From contig CAZNOO010000001.1 in assembly GCA_964574705.1 (NCBI GenBank), positions 62,001 through 126,000 of the forward strand: DNA of 64,000 nt, in the 5' to 3' direction. This document shows, in pieces, positions 39,385-46,889 of the stretch. The notes below the pieces were generated by a model. It ran no database searches and was not told the DNA's origin. It worked only from the letters and a program-made list of their open reading frames with translations. Source of the stretch: JAHIVB01 sp964574705 (GTDB lineage Bacteria; Bacillota_I; Bacilli_A; Izemoplasmatales; Hujiaoplasmataceae). The position numbers and the translations under genes were made by a program. Each line of letters begins with the position of its first letter. Within the stretch, counting starts at the first letter, position 1.

Positions 39385-40491
39385 ATGATCTATTTGGACT
39401 ACAGTGCAACAACACCCGTTGACGAACGATTACTTGGTTATTTTAATCAAGCTAGTCGTGATTTCTTCGCAAACCCCAATTCGAAGCATCGGCTTGGAAA
39501 AGAAGTATCACTCGCAATTGAAGAATCGACAAACCTTTTAAAATCTATACTAGGTTTAAAAGTAGAGGAAATCATTTATACGAGTGGCTCCACTGAAGCG
39601 AACAATCTCGCAATCAAAGGGTATGCATATAAGAATAAAGAACTCGGGAAACATTTAATTACATCTCCGTACGAGCATTCATCTGTCGTCGCATGTTTCA
39701 ATGCCCTGGAAAAGAAAGGGTTTGAAGTAGATGTCCTGCCTTCACACTCAAATGGCCGTATATCCTTAAAAGATTTGGAGAAACTGGTGCGCGAAGATAC
39801 AATCCTCGTTTCAATTGGTGCGCTCAATAGTGAAGTCGGAATCTGTCAAGATATTGATTCGATTGGAGCTTTCTTAAAAAAATATCCAAATGTTGCATTT
39901 CACGTGGACGCCACACAAGCGATTGGTAAAATTCGACTGAATTTTGAAAATGTCGACATGTTTTCATTTGCGGCTCATAAATTTTATGGGTTGAAAGGAA
40001 TCGGTGCTTTGGTCAAAAAACCGAATATATTACTTGAAGCACAGATGTCGGGTGGAACGAGCACGACGAATTACAGAGCTGGAACTCCGGCAACTTCTTT
40101 AATTCTGTCGTTATCAAAGTCTTTAGAATTTGCATATGAGAATTTGGACCAAAAGGTTGATCACGTCCTACAACTAAAAAACTATTTGGTGGGAGAACTA
40201 TCGCATTTTGAAAATGTGGTCATTAATTCAAATAAATACTCAATTCCACATATTTTCAATCTTTCGATATTGAACCACGACTCGAGCGAGATGCAAGAAA
40301 TATTAAATAGAAATGATATCTTTGTATCTACACAATCCGCTTGTATGGCGAACCCTGGGTATTCTCAAGTCTTATATCGAATCACGAACGATGAACAAAG
40401 AGCTCGTACAGGGTTTCGGGTTTCTATATCGTATAAAACAACACTAGAAGAAATCAATGATTTTATCGATTGTCTTAAAAGGGAGGTCTGA
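39385..40491 (+). CDS. Cysteine desulfurase (NifS/IscS family)
   Basis: The 368-residue PLP enzyme takes sulfur from cysteine as a persulfide for iron-sulfur clusters or thionucleosides. It starts IYLDYSATTPVD, has the PLP Lys in AAHKFYGLKG near residue 199, and the persulfide Cys in TQSACMANPG on the flexible loop near residue 316. The ATG at 39385 follows AGGAAG; an upstream GTG overlaps that site. No IscU/SufU scaffold or ThiI is adjacent. The following gene begins one base after the stop. Confidence 0.92.
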   Translation: MIYLDYSATTPVDERLLGYFNQASRDFFANPNSKHRLGKEVSLAIEESTNLLKSILGLKVEEIIYTSGSTEANNLAIKGYAYKNKELGKHLITSPYEHSSVVACFNALEKKGFEVDVLPSHSNGRISLKDLEKLVREDTILVSIGALNSEVGICQDIDSIGAFLKKYPNVAFHVDATQAIGKIRLNFENVDMFSFAAHKFYGLKGIGALVKKPNILLEAQMSGGTSTTNYRAGTPATSLILSLSKSLEFAYENLDQKVDHVLQLKNYLVGELSHFENVVINSNKYSIPHIFNLSILNHDSSEMQEILNRNDIFVSTQSACMANPGYSQVLYRITNDEQRARTGFRVSISYKTTLEEINDFIDCLKREV

Positions 40492-40492
40492 C

Positions 40493-40759
40493 ATGAGAAT
40501 TGTTAGAGTGACCGTTGTGTGGTGCACGAGTTGCCTTTTGATGAAAAAACGTTGGAAAAAAGCATTTGAAGAACTGAAACAATTTGATATCCTTGATTAT
40601 GATTTTGATGAAGATTTGGAAGAGATGGAAGCTCTTCAAATTGGACATATTCTTCCTGTGGTCATTGTATATGATGTATCTGGTTTGGAAAAAGAACGTA
40701 TGATTGGAGAGAAATCTGTGAAAGAAATCATCTCCACATTAGGAAAATACCTCAAATGA
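40493..40759 (+). CDS. Small thioredoxin-like protein with CTSC motif
   Basis: The 88-residue protein has a thioredoxin-fold start with the redox motif VVWCTSCLLM at residues 8-17 and a cis-Pro candidate in GHILPVVIVYD near residue 57. It is shorter than classical thioredoxin and lacks the WCGPC sequence. A GGGAGGT ribosome site precedes the ATG. It has no signal peptide, so it is cytoplasmic, and its stop overlaps the CcdA-like gene by four bases. I infer it passes electrons to that membrane protein. Confidence 0.82.
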   Translation: MRIVRVTVVWCTSCLLMKKRWKKAFEELKQFDILDYDFDEDLEEMEALQIGHILPVVIVYDVSGLEKERMIGEKSVKEIISTLGKYLK

Positions 40760-41964
40760 AATTTATGAAGAGTATCCTGTTAATTTTGACATTTTTGCTT
40801 GTTCTTCCCTTGCTAAACGTCAAAGTAGCAGCAACCAACCAAGTCCAAATTTATTTTTTTTATGATATTGCATGTGCACATTGCTACGAAGAAGGTCTTT
40901 ATCTAGATCAGATGGAAGCGAAGTACGACAACTTGACGATTACGAGGTATGAAATTACTTCTAGCACTGAAAATAATCAGTTGTTTGAAGACGTCAAAGT
41001 CGTGTTCTCAAATGAAAGTTCTTTAACGCCTTATACCGTAATCGGTGGAGTTGCACTTTCAGGATTCAACAGTCAGACGGAAAGTGACATCGAGAAACTG
41101 ATTGTCAGATATTCAAGTCAGGAATACGTTGACATTTTTCAAAAAATGTTGAACGAAGAAGAAATCTTACCTGGAGATTTCGATACCATTAACTTTGAAG
41201 ACGGAGACACCGTCAACTTGCCTTTGATTGGTCCGGTCAGAATTGACCAACTCTCCTTAGGCGTAGCTGCAGTTGTCATTGGATTCGTTGACGGATTTAA
41301 TCCTTGCGCAATGTGGGTTTTGATATTTCTGATTACAATGCTCATTCAGCAAAAAGATAAGAAAAAAATGTGGATATTGGGCGTTACTTTCTTGTTTGCA
41401 TCTGCGCTCATGTATTTTCTGTTTATGGTTGCTTGGCTGAATATAGCCGTTCAAATAACTACTGTCGTTTGGATTCGTTTCGTCATAGGTATTTTTGCGC
41501 TTTCGTTCGGAGGATATCACGTCTTTAAGTTCATCAAAGATTCAAGAAAAAAAGATGTCGGATGTGAAGTCACGGACGAAACCCAAAAGAGAAAAATATT
41601 TGATCGCGTCAAAAAGGTTGTTACAGAACAAAAAATGATTATTGCTTTACTCGGTATCATTGCACTTGCCGTGTCAGTCAATCTAGTTGAACTGGCATGT
41701 TCAGCGGGACTTCCTTTGCTTTTTACTCAAATTCTCGCATACAATAATCTTCCAGTCGCAAGTTATTATGGCTACATTGGAATTTATATCTTTTTCTTCC
41801 TGATTGACGATCTTGTTGTGTTTGCTATCGCGATGATTACGTTTCAAGTCAGTGGAATTTCAAACAAGTATTCAAGACTCTCAACCATTATTGGTGGTAT
41901 CATTATGCTCATCATCGGATTCTTGCTATTGTTTTTCCCAAATATTATTATGTTCAGATTCTAG
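40756..41964 (+). CDS. CcdA/DsbD-like membrane thiol transporter with extracytoplasmic thioredoxin-fold domain
   Basis: The 402-residue protein has a signal peptide (about 1-27), an extracytoplasmic thioredoxin-like domain with CAHC near residues 39-42, and a DsbD-beta/CcdA-like membrane domain (about 165-402, six or more helices). The two membrane cysteines expected for electron relay are in FNPCAM and ELACSAG. Such proteins carry reducing equivalents from cytoplasmic thioredoxin to outside. The domain order (outer thioredoxin-fold first) is like DsbD without its C-terminal domain. It closes the lpd operon and is followed by a strong terminator. Confidence 0.85.
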   Translation: MKFMKSILLILTFLLVLPLLNVKVAATNQVQIYFFYDIACAHCYEEGLYLDQMEAKYDNLTITRYEITSSTENNQLFEDVKVVFSNESSLTPYTVIGGVALSGFNSQTESDIEKLIVRYSSQEYVDIFQKMLNEEEILPGDFDTINFEDGDTVNLPLIGPVRIDQLSLGVAAVVIGFVDGFNPCAMWVLIFLITMLIQQKDKKKMWILGVTFLFASALMYFLFMVAWLNIAVQITTVVWIRFVIGIFALSFGGYHVFKFIKDSRKKDVGCEVTDETQKRKIFDRVKKVVTEQKMIIALLGIIALAVSVNLVELACSAGLPLLFTQILAYNNLPVASYYGYIGIYIFFFLIDDLVVFAIAMITFQVSGISNKYSRLSTIIGGIIMLIIGFLLLFFPNIIMFRF

Positions 41965-41990
41965 ACCCGATTTCTTCGGGTCTTTTTTTT
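41963..41990 (+). terminator. Terminator of the lpd redox operon
   Basis: Perfect arms AGACCCGA and TCGGGTCT with a 5-base loop and eight Ts. Confidence 0.92.
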
Positions 41991-42054
41991 CGAGTGTATA
42001 TCACAAGGAAGGATAACTTCTCGTGTTATAATAGATGTATAAGGAAGTGGAATT

Positions 42055-42936
42055 ATGAACTATAAACCAATTACGAAATTGTTATACAATGACTATACAG
42101 TAAACCCCATTAAGAAGGATCACTGCTCTTGTAGACTTCCATCCAATGTTGTCATGAAAGAAGTGATTATGCTTTCAAAGGAATTGATGTTTCCAGGATA
42201 TTTTACAAAGAAAACAATGAGTGAAACTGGAAGTTACCTACATACAAATAGAATCGTTCGAAAACTTCACAGAAAATTAAGAGATCAGATTACATATTCG
42301 CTTTTGTATTTAGCGGACGAAGGTCGCGATAAACAAATTAGAAAGAAATCTTGTACTTTATGCATTGATTACATTAAAAAACTTCCTGAAGTTAGGGCAT
42401 TGTTACAAAAAGATCTTGATGCTCATTTTGACGGGGACCCTTCTGCATTCAATCGTGATCAAATCGTGGTCAGTTACCCGGGATTTTATGCTATTTCAAT
42501 TTATAGAATGGCTCATGAACTTCACAAATTAAATGTTCCTCTATTACCTAGAATGATGTCTGAGTTCGCACATCGTGAAACCGGAATTGACATCAACCCA
42601 GGAGCGATAATTGGAGAATACTTCTTTATTGATCATGGAACAGGAGTCGTTATCGGTGAAACGACTGAAATCGGAAATCATGTTAAGATCTATCAAGGTG
42701 TCACTCTTGGTGCTCTAACAACCAAAGGTGGACAAAGTTTAAAAGGGAAGAAAAGACATCCGACAATCAAAGACAACGTAACCATTTACTCAGGAGCTTC
42801 CATTCTTGGTGGAGAGACCGTCATAGGTTCGAACTCTACCGTGGGAAGTAATGTCTTTATTACGGGTTCTTTACCTGATAATTCAAGAGTATCGATTAAG
42901 ATACCTGAACTTGTCATTAAAACACAAACGAATTAG
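42055..42936 (+). CDS. cysE: Serine O-acetyltransferase
   Basis: The 293-residue enzyme makes O-acetylserine from serine and acetyl-CoA. The C-terminal half is a left-handed beta-helix of hexapeptide repeats with the catalytic His/Asp segment FIDHGTGVVIGE near residue 200 and HRETGIDINPGA before it. The N-terminal half is longer than in E. coli CysE and resembles the EpsC-type group. It has a TATAAT at 42027-42032. Cysteine synthase follows after 10 bases, so the two genes form a complete cysteine pathway from serine and sulfide. Confidence 0.92.
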   Translation: MNYKPITKLLYNDYTVNPIKKDHCSCRLPSNVVMKEVIMLSKELMFPGYFTKKTMSETGSYLHTNRIVRKLHRKLRDQITYSLLYLADEGRDKQIRKKSCTLCIDYIKKLPEVRALLQKDLDAHFDGDPSAFNRDQIVVSYPGFYAISIYRMAHELHKLNVPLLPRMMSEFAHRETGIDINPGAIIGEYFFIDHGTGVVIGETTEIGNHVKIYQGVTLGALTTKGGQSLKGKKRHPTIKDNVTIYSGASILGGETVIGSNSTVGSNVFITGSLPDNSRVSIKIPELVIKTQTN

Positions 42937-42946
42937 GAGGTATTAT

Positions 42947-43876
42947 ATGGCTCTTTATGAAAATATAACAAAAACGATTGGAAATACCCCTCTCGTTCGG
43001 TTACATCAAATTGAAAAATTCTATAAGTTGAACGCAAAAATATATGCAAAAATAGAATTCTTTAACCCAGGAAGTTCGGTCAAAGACAGAATAGCTTTTG
43101 CAATGATTGAAGATGCTGAAACGAAAGGATTATTGAACAAAGATTCTACAATCATTGAACCCACCAGTGGAAATACAGGAATTGGGTTAGCAATGGTCGG
43201 TGCAGCGAAAGGATATCAAGTCATTCTCGTTATGCCGGACACGCTTTCGATTGAACGTCGACAAATCATGACAGCTTTCGGAGCGAAACTTGTGCTGACT
43301 GAAGGTGCTAAAGGCATGAAAGGATCGATTGAAAAAGCAGAAGAATTGGTTCAAAATACATCGAACAGTTATATGCCTTACCAATTTCAAAATCCAGCAA
43401 ATCCTCTTGTCCATTACAGAATGACAGGACCTGAGATTTGGAATGATTTAAAAGGTAATGTTGATGCTTTTGTCGCTGGTGTGGGAACGGGTGGAACCAT
43501 TAGTGGCGTAGGTAAGTTTTTAAAGGAAAAGAATCCAGACGTTAAAATTGTTGCAGTTGAACCGATAGATTCCCAAGTATTGACTGGAGGGAAACCCGGG
43601 CCACATAAGATCCAGGGTATTGGAGCTGGCTTCATTCCCAAAACACTCGATACCAGTATCTATGATGAAATCATTACTGTCAGCAACGAAGATGCATTCT
43701 CTTATGCAAAGCAGTTGCCAGCAATCGAAGGAATATTTACTGGAATTTCTGCTGGAGCTGCACTAAAAGCTGCAGTCTTGATAGCGCAAAGAGAAGAGTT
43801 TGTAAATAAAAACATCGTGGTTGTATTCCCTGATACCGGAGAAAGATACCTGTCCACTTCATTGTTTAAAGATTGA
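42947..43876 (+). CDS. cysK: Cysteine synthase (O-acetylserine sulfhydrylase)
   Basis: The 309-residue PLP enzyme joins O-acetylserine and sulfide to give cysteine. The PLP Lys is in NPGSSVKDRIA near residue 44, the substrate loop is EPTSGNTGIG, and the phosphate-binding GTGGTISG is near residue 178. The ATG at 42947 follows TAGGAGG; the longer upstream frame overlaps cysE and has no ribosome site. The product is also the substrate of the cysteine desulfurase encoded 2.5 kb upstream. Confidence 0.95.
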   Translation: MALYENITKTIGNTPLVRLHQIEKFYKLNAKIYAKIEFFNPGSSVKDRIAFAMIEDAETKGLLNKDSTIIEPTSGNTGIGLAMVGAAKGYQVILVMPDTLSIERRQIMTAFGAKLVLTEGAKGMKGSIEKAEELVQNTSNSYMPYQFQNPANPLVHYRMTGPEIWNDLKGNVDAFVAGVGTGGTISGVGKFLKEKNPDVKIVAVEPIDSQVLTGGKPGPHKIQGIGAGFIPKTLDTSIYDEIITVSNEDAFSYAKQLPAIEGIFTGISAGAALKAAVLIAQREEFVNKNIVVVFPDTGERYLSTSLFKD

Positions 43877-43878
43877 AT

Positions 43879-43901
43879 CGCTGAGAAATCAGCGGTTTTT
43901 T
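43879..43901 (+). terminator. Terminator of cysE-cysK
   Basis: Arms CGCTGA and TCAGCG with a GAAA loop, followed by a T run. Confidence 0.85.
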
Positions 43902-43914
43902 ATTAAAGTAATCA

Positions 43915-43926
43915 GAAAACGTTTTC
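43915..43926. promoter_or_regulatory. Second copy of the cre-like palindrome
   Basis: GAAAACGTTTTC, identical to 10463-10474, lies 28 bases upstream of the hsp20 -35. The flanking bases (ATCA and ATAT) give TGAAAACGTTTTC-type similarity to catabolite-responsive elements on the minus strand only in part. Confidence 0.45.
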
Positions 43927-43939
43927 ATATTTAAAAATA

Positions 43940-44012
43940 TTAGCACTCAACGCTTGACACTGCTAACAAGTGTGATATAATAGAGTTGGCACTTAAGATA
44001 GAAGAGTGCTAA
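43940..44012 (+). promoter_or_regulatory. Hsp20 promoter with two CIRCE-type HrcA operators
   Basis: The promoter is TTGACA (43954-43959) and TATAAT (43976-43981), 16 bases apart. Downstream CIRCE: TTGGCACTT (43986-43994), 9-base spacer, GAGTGCTAA (44004-44012), 7 of 9 matches in the left arm and a perfect right arm. Upstream CIRCE: TTAGCACTC (43940-43948, perfect), 9-base spacer, CACTGCTAA (43958-43966), overlapping the -35. Both have the exact N9 spacing of the HrcA operator. Confidence 0.88.
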
Positions 44013-44041
44013 AATCGATTATAATATATAGGAGGCTATGT

Positions 44042-44461
44042 ATGAACAATTTAGTAAAAAGAACTCATTCACTTCCATTCTTTGACGACTTTTTTGATGA
44101 CTTCTTCCAAAGACCACTTGCTAAGAACGGATTAAACTGCATGCGTACAGACATTCAAGAGGTAGAAAACGGATATACTCTTGATATCGACGTTCCAGGT
44201 TATGGAAAAGATGACATTAAAATCAGTCTCGATAATGGTTATCTGACTGTTGAAGCCGCTCAAGAAAAGAATATCGAAGAGAATAAGGGTCATTTCTTAA
44301 GAAGAGAAAGATTCCTTGGAAGTGCAGCAAGAAGTTTCTATGTAGGCGAAGATATCGCTCAAGAAGATATCAAGGCATCCTACGAGAAAGGCATCTTGAA
44401 ACTTTTCGTTCCGAAACAGGGAACAAACGTAAAAGCAAAACAATACATCGACATTGAATAA
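44042..44461 (+). CDS. Small heat shock protein (Hsp20/alpha-crystallin)
   Basis: The 139-residue chaperone holds unfolding proteins during stress. It has a short Phe-rich N-terminus (LPFFDDFFDDFFQRP), the alpha-crystallin domain (about 38-130) with GYTLDIDVPGYGKDDIKI and the closing AxxxxGILKLFVPK, and a short tail. I start at the ATG at 44042, preceded by AGGAGG; a longer frame begins inside the CIRCE operator and lacks a ribosome site. HrcA control is strongly indicated by the operators upstream. It is a single-gene unit. Confidence 0.95.
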   Translation: MNNLVKRTHSLPFFDDFFDDFFQRPLAKNGLNCMRTDIQEVENGYTLDIDVPGYGKDDIKISLDNGYLTVEAAQEKNIEENKGHFLRRERFLGSAARSFYVGEDIAQEDIKASYEKGILKLFVPKQGTNVKAKQYIDIE

Positions 44462-44469
44462 TCAAAGAA

Positions 44470-44502
44470 TTTCCCCGTCGTTTCTCGGCGGGGATTTCTT
44501 TT
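44470..44502 (+). terminator. Terminator of hsp20
   Basis: Arms TCCCCGTCG and CGGCGGGGA (one G-T pair) with a TTTCT loop, then TTTCTTTT. Confidence 0.85.
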
Positions 44503-44588
44503 AGTTTTGGTTTAAGTTTTACTTCAACCCTTTTTTGTTTGTGAAAATTCTGTTATAATAAACACAGTTTTGAAAGGGTGGATGATCC

Positions 44589-46889
44589 TTGACAAAGAAG
44601 CTTTTGCTCGATTTAATTTCGAATCCTAACAACATCATCTTATTATCTCGTTCCGAAAAGGAACTTCTTTTAAGATTGCTCGGAAAAAAAGAGGTATTAT
44701 CAAAAGCAAGACTCGTTACAACTGATGACATTTCGATTAAAACGAATGATGACTTCTTAGCATTTATGTCGAAAAACTTTCAACTTTCTCCAACTTTTTC
44801 TAGTCAAATTATTCCCTATTTTGAATATGTTGATATTGAAGGAACATATAATTTATCCAAAGCAGTTTCAATTCAGACTTGGACGAAATCCCTAATTAGT
44901 CACAAAATACTTGAATTTCCTTTGATTGAATTCATGAAAGATAAAACGGTTTATAAAACAAACGCAATCATTGTCCCGAAACGGTTCTTGAATTTTTCAA
45001 TACAAGTATTTGAAACTCAGTTTTTACCTGATCTCGAAACGTCTATCGAATGCTATAAAACATTAGATTACACTTCTCAAATTGAATCAGTAATTTCCAA
45101 AATCACTCAACTGATCATAGAAGGAGTAGAACCGAAGAACATTCATGTGATGAACGTTTCATCTAAAGACGAATATCACCTTTCGAAGTGGTTTAAAGAT
45201 GGCAAAATTCCTTATGAAATGACAAATGGGATTCCACTTACACAAATCCCTTTGGGAATTTCCTTTTTGAAACAATTAAGGCTTCATGGAGTACAATCTG
45301 CGATTGAACTCCTTCAAGAAGCAAGAAAAAGCACTTCTGAATGGAATCGTTTGGCACTTGCATCTATCTACTCTGTACTCAATCGTTATCCTTTGACAGA
45401 ATTTGATTCTTTGACTCAGGTTATTTTATTTGAACTTGAACGAGTTAGAGTCAAAGGACAAGAACATGAAGCCGTTAAGCTTGAAAGTGGCGTTTCATTG
45501 TACCCTGATGATTTAGCATATCATTTAATCATGAATTATGACGATTCACATCTTCCATTTGTCAAAATGGATCAAGATTTTCTTTTTGATCGAGAAAAAG
45601 AAATTATGGGGATTCCAACAACATTTGACTTGAATCAAGTCGAAGAGAAAAGAATCATCTCTATGATCTCTCAAATGAAACGGTGCACTGTCTTTTTTCA
45701 TGAACAAGACAACAGTTCTGTTCGAAAGCTGCCAGACTTGGAACTTCAAAGGCCTTATTTGCAGAAAGAATCTATTTCAATTGATTACGCCTATTTTCCA
45801 GCTCACAGACAATTGAATCGTAGTATTTCACATCATAAATTACGCGAAATCAATCCATTCGAGTATGACCCAAGACATCAAATGCTTTCCAAAAATGTAA
45901 TTGATAGATTACTCAAGAATCATGTGAGGATTTCCGCAACTTCATTGGAAATCTATCAATCATGCCCATTTCGATATTTACTTAAGAACTTATTGAAACT
46001 CGATTCTTTTGAAGACAGTTTTGCACTCTATTATGGGAACCTTGCTCATAAATTGATTGAGTTACAGACCAAAAATGTCGAAATCGATATTCACGAACTG
46101 ATTTCTAATACTTTACCAGACTTTCCTGTTCCCGTAAAATGGGATGTCTTTTTCCCTATTTTAATGAATCGAATGGAACAAACATTATACGAGCTTCATA
46201 AAATTCGAACACAATCGAAGTTTATTCCTTTTGAGTCTGAATACAATGTATCTTTTGAGTATAAATCAGATTCAAGGTTTGAAATCATGGGCAAAATTGA
46301 CCAAATCTTTAAATATGAAAAAGAAACGATTGATTATTACGCTATTGTTGACTATAAGACTGGCAGTATCCATTTCGACATCGAAAAAATCAAATCTCAA
46401 AAACAGATTCAATTATTGATGTATGCTTATTTGTTTGAGAAGTCATTAAAAGATTCAAAACCTCGATTGTCAGGACTTTATTATCAAAAAGCTTCTCTGC
46501 CAAAAACGACTAATCCTAAAAAGGTGGCATCCTATTATTCTTATGATGGCTTTAGTCTTAAAAACAGTGAGATATTAGATAAATTTGCCCCATATGAATA
46601 TATCAAATCCGTGTCTCTTAAAAATGACGGAACTTTCAAGGATACACCAAGACTCATTGATAGTTCTGAATTTTCACAGTATATTTTACAAACAGAATTA
46701 CTTGTAGAGAATGTCATTCGCAAAATTAGTTCAGGCTCTTTTGAGATTGAACCTGAAATGGTGGCTCCTGGAAAAAAAGAATCTTCGAGTTGCGAGTATT
46801 GCAATTTTCAAAACATTTGTTTTATGGCCAATCACAATAAGTATGTTGAAACCTCCGAAGAAGAGGAGGTAACTGAAGATGGAGAATAA
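44589..46889 (+). CDS. addB: AddB/RexB-like PD-(D/E)XK nuclease subunit
   Basis: The 766-residue protein is the likely B subunit of the AddAB recombinational-repair helicase-nuclease. The C-terminal nuclease shows YGNLAHKLIE, VDYKTGS (catalytic Asp and Lys near residue 598) and QIQLLMYAYL. Four cysteines, one in SCPFRYLL (near 458) and three in CEYCNFQNIC (near 736), match the AddB iron-sulfur staple. It is much shorter than Bacillus AddB (about 1160) and no Walker A is seen. The TTG start at 44589 has GGTGG eight bases upstream; no in-frame ATG fits. It overlaps addA by 11 bases. Confidence 0.85.
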   Translation: MTKKLLLDLISNPNNIILLSRSEKELLLRLLGKKEVLSKARLVTTDDISIKTNDDFLAFMSKNFQLSPTFSSQIIPYFEYVDIEGTYNLSKAVSIQTWTKSLISHKILEFPLIEFMKDKTVYKTNAIIVPKRFLNFSIQVFETQFLPDLETSIECYKTLDYTSQIESVISKITQLIIEGVEPKNIHVMNVSSKDEYHLSKWFKDGKIPYEMTNGIPLTQIPLGISFLKQLRLHGVQSAIELLQEARKSTSEWNRLALASIYSVLNRYPLTEFDSLTQVILFELERVRVKGQEHEAVKLESGVSLYPDDLAYHLIMNYDDSHLPFVKMDQDFLFDREKEIMGIPTTFDLNQVEEKRIISMISQMKRCTVFFHEQDNSSVRKLPDLELQRPYLQKESISIDYAYFPAHRQLNRSISHHKLREINPFEYDPRHQMLSKNVIDRLLKNHVRISATSLEIYQSCPFRYLLKNLLKLDSFEDSFALYYGNLAHKLIELQTKNVEIDIHELISNTLPDFPVPVKWDVFFPILMNRMEQTLYELHKIRTQSKFIPFESEYNVSFEYKSDSRFEIMGKIDQIFKYEKETIDYYAIVDYKTGSIHFDIEKIKSQKQIQLLMYAYLFEKSLKDSKPRLSGLYYQKASLPKTTNPKKVASYYSYDGFSLKNSEILDKFAPYEYIKSVSLKNDGTFKDTPRLIDSSEFSQYILQTELLVENVIRKISSGSFEIEPEMVAPGKKESSSCEYCNFQNICFMANHNKYVETSEEEEVTEDGE

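Noticed and set aside
46300..46889. Cas4-like nuclease with four cysteines
   Set aside because: The PD-(D/E)XK fold plus four Cys also occurs in Cas4, but the protein is far longer, overlaps addA and no CRISPR repeats or cas genes are in the window, so AddB is the better call.
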